Shown piece after piece: positions 1-5,526 of a stretch of 5,526 bases of DNA. The notes below the pieces were generated by a model. The model was given only the letters and a program-made list of their open reading frames with translations, did no database searches and had not been told where the DNA came from. Source of the stretch: Bacteroidota bacterium (GTDB taxonomy: Bacteria > Bacteroidota > Bacteroidia > Chitinophagales > Chitinophagaceae); contig CANHNT010000139.1 of NCBI GenBank assembly GCA_947461985.1, positions 1 through 5,526 on the forward strand. The letters are read 5' to 3'. Each line of letters starts with the position of its first letter. Position 1 is the first letter of the stretch. The translations under genes were made by a program, and so were the position numbers.

Positions 1-2771
1 ATGAAGGAAAAATTTCTGAAATGGCAACGGGTGAAGGTAAAACCTTGGTTTCAACGTTGCCTTCCTACTTAAATGGTTTGGCTGGAGAAGGGGTGCATGT
101 GGTAACGGTAAATGACTATTTGGCTCGACGGGATAGTGAGTGGAACGGAACGTTGTTTGAGTGGTTAGGCTTAACGGTTGATTGCATCGACAAACATCAA
201 CCAAACTCTGAAGAGCGAAGAAATGCTTATTTAGCGGATATTACATACGGTACCAATAACGAATTTGGTTTCGATTATTTACGTGATAATATGGTGCATA
301 CCCCTGCAGAAATGGTACAACGCAAGTTGCATTTTGCGATGGTGGATGAGGTAGATAGCGTTTTGATTGATGATGCTCGTACGCCATTAATTATTTCGGG
401 CCCGGTGCCTAAAGGCGATGATCAAGAGTTTCATGTGTTGAAGCCAAGTATTGAAATTATTGTGGAAGCTCAACGTAAAGTAGTAAACTCCTTTTTGATT
501 GAAGCAAAAAAACAAATTGCTGCTGGCAATGATGATAAAGAAGGCGGTGGAATGTCGTTGTTGAGAGCTTACAGAGGATTGCCTAAAAACTCATCTACGA
601 TTAAGTTTTTAAGTGAAGTAGGAATAAAACAAGTCTTGCAAAAAACAGAAAACTACTACTTGGCTGATCAACAAAAAAACATGCCTAAAGTAGATGCTGA
701 ATTGTATTTTACGATTGATGAAAAACAAAATCAAGTGGATTTAACCGAAAAGGGAATTCAATTGATGACCAGCACGGTGCAAGACTCCAATTTCTTTGTG
801 ATGCCCGATATTTCAACTGGCTTAGCCGCTATTGAAAACGCAGGGGTTTCGGCAGAAGAAAAATTAAAAATGAAAGATGCTTTCTTGCAAGATTATTCGT
901 TGAAAGCAGATAGAATTCATACCATTCAACAATTATTGAAAGCTTATACATTGTTCGACAAAGACCAAGAATATGTGGTGATGGATGGCAAAGTAAAAAT
1001 TGTAGATGAACAAACAGGACGTATTTTAGATGGTCGTCGTTACAGCGATGGCTTACATCAAGCTTTAGAAGCAAAAGAAAATGTAGATGTGGAAGCATCA
1101 ACGCAAACCTTTGCTACCGTTACGTTACAAAACTTTTTTAGAATGTATCACAAGTTAGCTGGTATGACAGGAACTGCTGAAACAGAAGCAGGAGAGTTTT
1201 GGCAAATTTATAAATTAGACGTTACTACTATACCAACAAATCGTCCAATCACTCGTAAAGATGATGAGGATTTAGTATATAAAACTAAACGAGAAAAATA
1301 CCGAGCAGTTATTGAAGAAGTGAAGAAATTACGTGAGCAAGGACGTGCTGTTTTAGTAGGTACAACATCGGTTGAAGTGTCAGAATTATTAAGTAAAATG
1401 TTGACATTCGATAAAGTTCCTCATAATGTATTAAATGCAAAACAACATTCTCGTGAGGCACAAGTGGTTGCCGAAGCAGGTATGCAAGGTGCAGTAACCA
1501 TTGCAACTAACATGGCTGGTCGGGGTACCGATATTAAATTGGCTGACTCAGTAAAAGCCGCAGGAGGTTTAGCAATTATAGGAACCGAGCGCCATGAAAG
1601 TCGTCGTGTTGATAGACAACTTCGTGGTCGTGCTGGTCGTCAAGGAGATCCAGGAAGCTCTGTGTTTTATGTTTCGTTAGAAGATGATTTAATGCGTTTA
1701 TTTGGTAGTGAAAAACTGTCAGGATGGATGGATAAATTGGGTCATAAAGATGGAGATGTAATTCAACACGGCATGATTTCAAAATCAATTGAACGTGCGC
1801 AAAAGAAAGTAGAGGAAAATAACTTTGGTATTCGCAAACGTTTATTAGAATATGATGATGTAATGAACTCTCAACGTGAAGTTATTTATTCTCGTCGTCG
1901 CAATGCCTTATTTGGAGAGCGATTGGCAGTGGATTTAGACAATGCATTTTATGATAGCTGCAATTTAATTGCTTCTCAATTTGATACGAATAGAAACTAC
2001 GAAGAATTTAAAATTGAAGTTTTAAGAGATTTTGCATTTGAACCAAGCATTGAGGAGCAAGAATTTTTGAAAATTCCTGCGCTTCAATTAACGGAAAAAT
2101 TATATCAAGAATTGCTTGATTTCTATGGTCGTAAAAAAGCATTTATTTGTGAAAGTACAGCGCCCGTATTAAAAAATATTTATGAGCAAAATGGCGAACG
2201 AATTGATAATATTGCCGTGCCATTTACCGATGGACACAGAGGTTTACAAATAGTGACTCCATTGAAAAAATGTATTGAGTCTGAAGGGAAAGATTTAATT
2301 AATTCGTTAGAAAGACAAATTACACTAAGCTTAATTGATGATGCTTGGAAAACCCATTTGCGTCAAATGGATGAGATGAAACAAAGTGTACAGTTGGCTA
2401 GCTATGAGCAAAAAGATCCGTTGTTGATTTACAAATTTGAGGCATTCAATTTGTTTAAACAAATGATAGCTGTGACCAATAAACAAATTGTTTCTTTCTT
2501 GATGCGTTCAGGAATTCCCATGCAAGAAGAACAAGATATTCATCAAGCAGAAATAGAAAAAACGGACATGAGCCACATGATTTCTAATAAAGAAGAAATT
2601 GATGAAGCAGGAGATAGTTATGGTGCTAATAGCAACGATTATTTTAGCAACTCAACATCCACTGCAGACGTTAAGCCAGAGCCAGTGCGTCGTTTAGAAC
2701 CTAAAATTGGCCGTAACGACAATTGTCCTTGTGGAAGTGGCAAAAAATACAAAGCTTGTCATGGCAAATAG
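1..2771 (+). CDS. secA: SecA, Sec translocase ATPase (5' partial)
   Basis: SecA is the cytoplasmic motor that pushes unfolded preproteins through SecYEG using ATP. The reading frame is open from the left edge: codons run from base 3 and read EGKISEM directly before MATGEGKT, so the ATG at 21 is internal. Numbering from that Met: Walker A 2-8, Walker B DEVD 109-112 followed by IDDARTPLIISG, preprotein cross-linking domain from about 128, GMTGTA 381-386, NMAGRGTDI 497-505, arginine-finger motif ESRRVDRQLRGRAGRQGDPG from 526, helical scaffold/wing region starting around EYDDVMNSQRE, and a C-terminal zinc motif with Cys902, Cys904, Cys913 and His914. The stretch between ISGP and FTIDE is about 100 residues, against roughly 35 in E. 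coli SecA; such insertions are known in Bacteroidota. From family length about 170-190 N-terminal residues lie outside the window. There is no frameshift, and the gene ends in its own terminator. Confidence 0.98.
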   Translation, partial: EGKISEMATGEGKTLVSTLPSYLNGLAGEGVHVVTVNDYLARRDSEWNGTLFEWLGLTVDCIDKHQPNSEERRNAYLADITYGTNNEFGFDYLRDNMVHTPAEMVQRKLHFAMVDEVDSVLIDDARTPLIISGPVPKGDDQEFHVLKPSIEIIVEAQRKVVNSFLIEAKKQIAAGNDDKEGGGMSLLRAYRGLPKNSSTIKFLSEVGIKQVLQKTENYYLADQQKNMPKVDAELYFTIDEKQNQVDLTEKGIQLMTSTVQDSNFFVMPDISTGLAAIENAGVSAEEKLKMKDAFLQDYSLKADRIHTIQQLLKAYTLFDKDQEYVVMDGKVKIVDEQTGRILDGRRYSDGLHQALEAKENVDVEASTQTFATVTLQNFFRMYHKLAGMTGTAETEAGEFWQIYKLDVTTIPTNRPITRKDDEDLVYKTKREKYRAVIEEVKKLREQGRAVLVGTTSVEVSELLSKMLTFDKVPHNVLNAKQHSREAQVVAEAGMQGAVTIATNMAGRGTDIKLADSVKAAGGLAIIGTERHESRRVDRQLRGRAGRQGDPGSSVFYVSLEDDLMRLFGSEKLSGWMDKLGHKDGDVIQHGMISKSIERAQKKVEENNFGIRKRLLEYDDVMNSQREVIYSRRRNALFGERLAVDLDNAFYDSCNLIASQFDTNRNYEEFKIEVLRDFAFEPSIEEQEFLKIPALQLTEKLYQELLDFYGRKKAFICESTAPVLKNIYEQNGERIDNIAVPFTDGHRGLQIVTPLKKCIESEGKDLINSLERQITLSLIDDAWKTHLRQMDEMKQSVQLASYEQKDPLLIYKFEAFNLFKQMIAVTNKQIVSFLMRSGIPMQEEQDIHQAEIEKTDMSHMISNKEEIDEAGDSYGANSNDYFSNSTSTADVKPEPVRRLEPKIGRNDNCPCGSGKKYKACHGK

Positions 2772-2791
2772 TTTTTAAAAGATAAATTTAG

Positions 2792-2828
2792 AATGCTTAA
2801 TGGTTAATCATCATTAAGCATTTTTTTT
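2792..2828 (+). terminator. Rho-independent terminator of secA
   Basis: A perfect 11-bp stem (AATGCTTAATG at 2792-2802 pairing with CATTAAGCATT at 2812-2822) encloses a 9-base loop. A run of eight T at 2821-2828 overlaps the end of the stem. It starts 20 bases after the secA stop codon and should end the secA transcript. The stem is AT-rich, as is usual in low-GC genomes, but long and without mismatch. Confidence 0.9.
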
Positions 2829-2860
2829 GGAAGTTATTCTTTTAAACATGTTTATCTTTG
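2826..2860 (+). promoter_or_regulatory. Bacteroidota-type promoter of the antitoxin-toxin-globin unit
   Basis: A -7 box TATCTTTG (2853-2860) matches the Bacteroidota consensus TAnnTTTG. A TTTG (2826-2829) lies 23 bases upstream as a candidate -33 box, which is at the long end of the accepted spacing. Transcription would begin near 2864, giving a leader of about 15 bases before the antitoxin ATG. The -33 box shares bases with the T-run of the secA terminator. The match is by eye only; the -7 box is the firmer half. Confidence 0.55.
2843..2854. repeat. 12-bp perfect palindrome, candidate operator
   Basis: TAAACATGTTTA reads the same on both strands. It lies between the two promoter boxes and overlaps the first two bases of the -7 box, where a bound protein would block RNA polymerase. 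Toxin-antitoxin operons are commonly autorepressed at such sites. It is a plausible operator, but 12-bp AT-rich palindromes also arise by chance and the antitoxin shows no DNA-binding fold I can name. Confidence 0.4.
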
Positions 2861-2878
2861 TTATGAAAATTACACATT

Positions 2879-3091
2879 ATGCAAACATTAGATTTAATAA
2901 AAGAAATAAATCGCTTGCCACTTAATAAAAATTTTTATATTGTTGAAGAAACTATAAAGTCAATTAAGAAAGATGAGTTAGGTGCTCAAATGGAATTGGC
3001 TGTAAAAGAAATGTATACAGAATATACAACAAATAAAGAATTAACTGTATTTGCTAATTTAGACTTTGAAAATTTTTATGAACCAAAGTGA
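2879..3091 (+). CDS. Antitoxin of a MazF-type toxin-antitoxin pair
   Basis: This small protein of 70 residues is most likely the antidote of the mazF gene that overlaps its 3' end by 14 bases. The N-terminal half (LIKEINRLPLNKNFYIVEET, residues 6-25) follows the 'short helix, LP, helix' pattern of addiction-module antitoxins of the VapB/DUF2281 kind. The C-terminal part (ELTVFANLDFENFYEPK, residues 54-70) is acidic and aromatic, as expected for a tail that wraps round and blocks a toxin; similar endings are familiar in small Bacteroidota proteins encoded just before mazF. It is not an AbrB-fold MazE, and I see no clear DNA-binding motif. The ATG at 2879 is the only good start, because an in-frame TGA lies at 2864-2866. 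The gene is intact although its toxin is broken. Function is inferred from neighbourhood and resemblance, not from a conserved catalytic residue. Confidence 0.75.
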   Translation: MQTLDLIKEINRLPLNKNFYIVEETIKSIKKDELGAQMELAVKEMYTEYTTNKELTVFANLDFENFYEPK

Positions 3092-3413
3092 AATATGGTA
3101 ATTAACCTCGATCCTACTAAAGGTGCCGAATTGCAAAAGTTAGGCCAGCTGTCATTGTAAATGATAATAGACTAGGAAAATTGCCATTAAAAATTATTGT
3201 ACCAATTACAGATTGGAAGGAAAGATACGAAATTGCTCCATGGATGGTAAAAATTGAACCTAATATAATGAACGGATTGATGAAAGATTCTTCGGCAGAC
3301 TGTTTTCAAATTCGTTCTTTATCAGAAGAAAGGTTATTAAAAAAATCGGAGAAGTAGATGCAAATGTTTTTAGTGAAATAAAACAAGCATTACAAAAAGT
3401 ATTAAATTTATAA
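3078..3413 (+). pseudogene. mazF: mazF-type mRNA endoribonuclease toxin, broken by three frameshifts
   Basis: An intact version would be a MazF/PemK toxin, an endoribonuclease that cuts mRNA at short motifs. Four consecutive frame segments join into one 112-residue MazF. From ATG 3078: MNQSEIW, then TAA at 3099-3101; LINLDPTKGAELQK continues in the next frame (about 3099-3139); VRPAVIVNDN through RSLSEERL in a third (about 3139-3339); KKIGEVDANVF to QKVLNL in the original frame, ending at TAA 3411-3413. Each join needs one added base: a T near 3098, an A in the run 3135-3138, and an A in the run 3339-3345. The reconstruction keeps the Arg (R23, in VRPAV) and Thr (T45, in VPIT) that match B. 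subtilis MazF catalytic R25 and T48, and the family features PWMVKI and DCFQIRS. The start overlaps the antitoxin by 14 bases and the stop overlaps the globin ATG by one. Either a recent pseudogene or base-call errors; as written no functional toxin can be made. Confidence 0.88.
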
Positions 3414-3808
3414 TGACAGACATTAAAAACATAAACGACATCAAAATATTACTGGATACTTTCTATACGAAAGTTTTAAAAGATGAAGTGATTGGATATA
3501 TTTTTACAGATATAGCCAAACTTAAAGTAGAAAAACACATGCCTATTTTATATGCCTTTTGGGATTCTGTAATTTTTGGTACTGCCAATTATAAAGGCAA
3601 TGCAATGTTAACGCATATTGAATTAAATAAAAAAGAAGCACTGACCGACGCGCATTTCGACCGATGGCAAATGTTGTATTTTGAAACGGTGGATGAATTA
3701 TTTGTTGGTGAAAAAGCCAATTTAGCGAAAGATCGAGTGAAGGCAATGCGTTTTCTCATGCAAATGAAAATTGAGAATAGCAATAACCCTAATTTTATTC
3801 AATCATAA
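3413..3808 (+). CDS. Group III truncated haemoglobin
   Basis: This is a haem protein of 131 residues of the truncated-globin family, group III, related to Campylobacter jejuni Ctb. By alignment to Ctb from memory, the haem-pocket positions are present: Tyr18 (B10, in TFYTKV), Phe31 (CD1, in GYIFTD), His42 (E7, in EKHMPIL), His68 (proximal F8, in LTHIEL) and Trp85 (G8, in HFDRWQ). FWDSVIFGTANYKGN and TVDELFVGEKANLAKDR are also typical of the group. Members bind O2 and NO and are linked to microaerobic growth or nitrosative stress; the role here is not settled by sequence. There is no signal peptide, so it should be cytosolic. The ATG is part of TAATG, sharing one base with the mazF stop, which suggests translational coupling in an intact operon. 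With mazF broken, ribosomes would reach this start less easily. No promoter or clear terminator of its own was found. Confidence 0.92.
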   Translation: MTDIKNINDIKILLDTFYTKVLKDEVIGYIFTDIAKLKVEKHMPILYAFWDSVIFGTANYKGNAMLTHIELNKKEALTDAHFDRWQMLYFETVDELFVGEKANLAKDRVKAMRFLMQMKIENSNNPNFIQS

Positions 3809-3844
3809 AAAATGATCACTCATAACATAAAATAAACAATGAAT

Positions 3845-3864
3845 ACTTTTGATGTTCAAAAAGT
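3845..3864. repeat. Imperfect inverted repeat, candidate TetR operator
   Basis: ACTTTTGA (3845-3852) and TCAAAAAGT (3856-3864) form an inverted repeat around TGT. The inner six pairs TTTTGA/TCAAAA are perfect, and the outer ACT/AGT match if one extra A in the right arm is bulged out. It covers the -33 box of the promoter before the tetR gene. TetR-family repressors usually bind palindromes of about this size next to their own start, so it is the best operator candidate here. The unequal arms weaken the case. Confidence 0.4.
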
Positions 3865-3877
3865 TTCCATAGTTTTG
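3848..3877 (+). promoter_or_regulatory. Bacteroidota-type promoter of the tetR-tolC unit
   Basis: TTTG (3848-3851), an 18-base spacer, and TAGTTTTG (3870-3877) match the Bacteroidota -33/-7 consensus with good spacing. Since the -7 box normally ends about 4 bases before the start point, transcription should begin near 3881, almost on the GTG start codon at 3882. It probably drives the repressor together with the efflux gene behind it. Confidence 0.65.
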
Positions 3878-3881
3878 CGTT

Positions 3882-4532
3882 GTGAATGAACAAAAGCTAC
3901 ATATTATTAAAGCGTCCTATAATCAATTTAGGCAATTAGGCTTTAAAAATGTAACCATGGACGACCTAGCTCGTCAAATTGGAATTTCTAAAAAAACACT
4001 TTATGAGCAGTTTGAAAACAAAGATGAGTTGGTGTTAGAATCCATCAAATTTATGTTAGAAACCAATCGAATTGAAACGGATGCTGCACTCAAATCTTCG
4101 AAAAATGCCATTGAGCAATTAATCAGTTTAATCACTATCATGGAAAAAATGTTACGTGGTTTAAACTTGGTTTGCTACATGGATTTGCAACGCTATTATC
4201 CAGCTGCTTATCAATATTTAGAAGCGTTTAAACGTGAACACATGCTGACTGATATCATAGAAAATTTGAAACAAGGGATTACCGAAGGACTATATAGAAA
4301 TGATGTAAACATCGAAGTGGTTTCTCGTTTCAGATTAGAATCAGCTATGATAGTGTTTCATAACAATGTTTATCCTCAAGATAAATTTAATATTGTAGAA
4401 GTAAATAATGAATTATTTGTGCATTATATGTATGGAATTGCATCCATAAAAGGGCATAAATTGATAGATAAATACCTAAATAAAGAAACTGAAAAATGTT
4501 TTATCCCTAATTTGTTTAAAGTAAAATGTTGA
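3882..4532 (+). CDS. TetR/AcrR-family transcriptional repressor
   Basis: This one-component regulator has 216 residues, a normal TetR length. The N-terminal DNA-binding domain covers about residues 3-50, with the helix-turn-helix at TMDDLARQIGISKKTLYEQF (25-44) followed by ENKDELV, the most conserved part of the family. Residues from about 55 form the variable, helical ligand-binding and dimer domain, so the inducer cannot be read from sequence. The start is a GTG: the frame is closed upstream by TAG at 3870-3872, the next in-frame Met falls inside the helix-turn-helix domain, and the nearby ATG at 3886 is in another frame. The tolC-type start follows 2 bases after the stop. A repressor directly before an outer-membrane efflux gene usually controls itself and the pump, here probably through the inverted repeat at 3845-3864. 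Family assignment is firm; the target is inferred. Confidence 0.93.
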   Translation: MNEQKLHIIKASYNQFRQLGFKNVTMDDLARQIGISKKTLYEQFENKDELVLESIKFMLETNRIETDAALKSSKNAIEQLISLITIMEKMLRGLNLVCYMDLQRYYPAAYQYLEAFKREHMLTDIIENLKQGITEGLYRNDVNIEVVSRFRLESAMIVFHNNVYPQDKFNIVEVNNELFVHYMYGIASIKGHKLIDKYLNKETEKCFIPNLFKVKC

Positions 4533-4534
4533 AT

Positions 4535-5526
4535 ATGAAATATAAAATAACCTTTTTTTTATTGTTAGCCACTGCGGTTGTAAATGCACAAGGCCAAACA
4601 AAAATGTCGTTGAAAGATTGCATAGATTATGCAATAAAAAATCAACCAAAAATGAAAAATGCTTTGTTAGATGAACAAATGCAAATTGAAAAAAATAATG
4701 AAATAGTTGGAATTGCTCGCCCACAAGTAAAGGCTACAGGTCAGTTTCAATATTTATTTGTAGTGCCTAAATCTCGTTTAGATGCCAATGCATTTAATTT
4801 TGGTTCGGCATTTAGCTTTTTCAAAATCGATACACCAGCCTTTGTCGCTTACCAAAATACTCCAAAAGATAAATACAGTCAAGCTAAATTTGGACTGCCT
4901 TTAAATATGTCTTTAGGAGTGCAGGCATCGCAAATTTTATTTGATGCAAGTGTTTTGGTTGCATTAAAAGCTAGACAAAGTTTAGTTGATTTATCTAAAT
5001 TAAATACGCAACGAACAGAAGAAGAAATAAGAGTGAATGTTTCTAAAGCATACTATAATTGTGTGATTGCAGAAAAAAGAGTGACCTTGTTAAATGAAAA
5101 TATTAAGCTGTTAACATCCGTTGAAGACATGACTCGTAAATTATTTCAAGAAGGATTTGCAGAAAAAATTGATGCAGATAGATTATTGGTTCAACGTAAC
5201 AATTTAGAAACTGAAAAAGACAAAATAAATAATTTAATTGAGTTGAGTTATGCATTGCTTAAGTTTCAAATGGGCATGTCAATGAATGATACTATCTTAT
5301 TGAATCAAGAAATATCCATAGAGGAAGTAAAAAATGGTTTAGAACTTGATAAAGTAGTTGATTATAATAATCGAATAGAAATGAACTTATTAAAGACGGC
5401 TAAAAAATTAAATCAATATGATTTAGAAAGATATCAAAAAAGTTATTTACCTACGGTAGCTGCTGCTTTAACAGGAAGTTTTGCTTCACAAACCATTGCA
5501 TTTAAAGAGCTGTTTACTTTACCTTA
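4535..5526 (+). CDS. TolC-family outer-membrane efflux protein (3' partial)
   Basis: This reading frame stays open to the window end: 330 codons are present, of the roughly 440-490 usual for the family. TolC-type proteins are trimeric channels through the outer membrane and periplasm, serving tripartite efflux pumps or type I secretion. Residues 1-18 are a signal peptide (MKYK, then hydrophobic TFFLLLATAVV) with likely cleavage after VNA, before QGQ. MSLKDCIDYAIKNQPKMKNA (24-43) is the typical start of the mature protein. A beta-rich part follows, then a long helical part from about 130 to 270 (NVSKAYYNCVIAEKRV at 168, LFQEGFAEKIDADRLLVQ at 203). YLPTVAAALTGSF from 304 opens the second beta part. 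An in-frame ATG at 4526, inside the tetR gene, would add three residues and is also possible; I chose 4535 because it begins the lysine-containing signal peptide. A periplasmic adaptor and an inner-membrane pump are expected downstream. Confidence 0.92.
   Translation, partial: MKYKITFFLLLATAVVNAQGQTKMSLKDCIDYAIKNQPKMKNALLDEQMQIEKNNEIVGIARPQVKATGQFQYLFVVPKSRLDANAFNFGSAFSFFKIDTPAFVAYQNTPKDKYSQAKFGLPLNMSLGVQASQILFDASVLVALKARQSLVDLSKLNTQRTEEEIRVNVSKAYYNCVIAEKRVTLLNENIKLLTSVEDMTRKLFQEGFAEKIDADRLLVQRNNLETEKDKINNLIELSYALLKFQMGMSMNDTILLNQEISIEEVKNGLELDKVVDYNNRIEMNLLKTAKKLNQYDLERYQKSYLPTVAAALTGSFASQTIAFKELFTLP

Noticed and set aside
829..1788. Three minus-strand reading frames (829-1101, 1309-1506, 1576-1788)
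   Set aside because: They lie wholly opposite conserved secA codons, resemble no known family and have no start signals; they are antisense shadows.
3095..3160. Separate small gene starting at ATG 3095 (MVINLDPTKGAELQK and on to TAA 3158)
   Set aside because: It is the second segment of the broken mazF; the real start is the ATG at 3078, giving MNQSEIW as in intact MazF proteins.
3078..3413. Programmed ribosomal frameshifting to make full-length MazF
   Set aside because: Three events in the same direction would be needed, and only the A7 run looks slippery. The site at 3096-3101 has no slippery run and an immediate stop codon.
3543..3783. Two minus-strand frames opposite the globin
   Set aside because: The globin on the + strand has its haem-pocket residues in place; these frames overlap each other and look like nothing known.
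3802..3816. Hairpin ATCAT-AAAAA-ATGAT after the globin gene as a terminator
   Set aside because: The stem is only 5 AT-rich bp and no T-run follows.
3886..3939. ATG at 3886 as the tetR start
   Set aside because: It is in a different frame and stops after 17 codons; the TetR frame is entered through GTG 3882.
4476..4724. Minus-strand frame across the tetR/tolC junction
   Set aside because: It covers the end of tetR and the signal peptide of the TolC-type protein, and its Phe/Leu-rich composition reflects A-rich sense codons.

Overview
The window looks like Bacteroidota chromosome. It is AT-rich, codons end mostly in A or T, and there are no strong Shine-Dalgarno sites. Both intergenic regions carry Bacteroidota-type promoters (TTTG, a spacer, then TAnnTTTG). 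The SecA has the long insertions typical of that phylum, and the toxin-antitoxin, globin and TolC proteins also look Bacteroidota-like. The genus cannot be told from this sequence. All genes are on the + strand.

Layout: (1) 1-2771 is secA, the Sec translocase ATPase, cut at its 5' end by the window edge just upstream of the Walker A motif. A strong hairpin terminator at 2792-2828 closes it. (2) 2879-3413 is a mazF-type toxin-antitoxin pair. The 70-residue antitoxin is intact, but the overlapping mazF toxin needs three separate one-base corrections to be read through, so as written it is a pseudogene (or a sequencing artefact). A promoter whose upstream box lies in the T-run of the secA terminator, and a 12-bp palindrome touching its -7 box, precede the pair. 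(3) 3413-3808 is a group III truncated haemoglobin whose start codon overlaps the mazF stop (TAATG). (4) 3882-5526 is a TetR-family repressor with a GTG start, followed 2 bases later by a TolC-family outer-membrane efflux protein that runs off the window end. The promoter before the repressor has an imperfect inverted repeat over its -33 box, a candidate operator.

How the parts relate: secA is a housekeeping export gene, transcriptionally closed off from what follows. The antitoxin, toxin remnant and globin probably share one transcript, so the antitoxin promoter may now mainly serve the globin. The TetR-TolC pair looks like the head of a self-regulated efflux operon, with the periplasmic adaptor and inner-membrane pump expected beyond the right edge.

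No wholly new system is visible. The most notable signals are the triple-frameshifted toxin beside an intact antitoxin, the coupling of a globin to that module, and the very short or absent leader of the tetR transcript.
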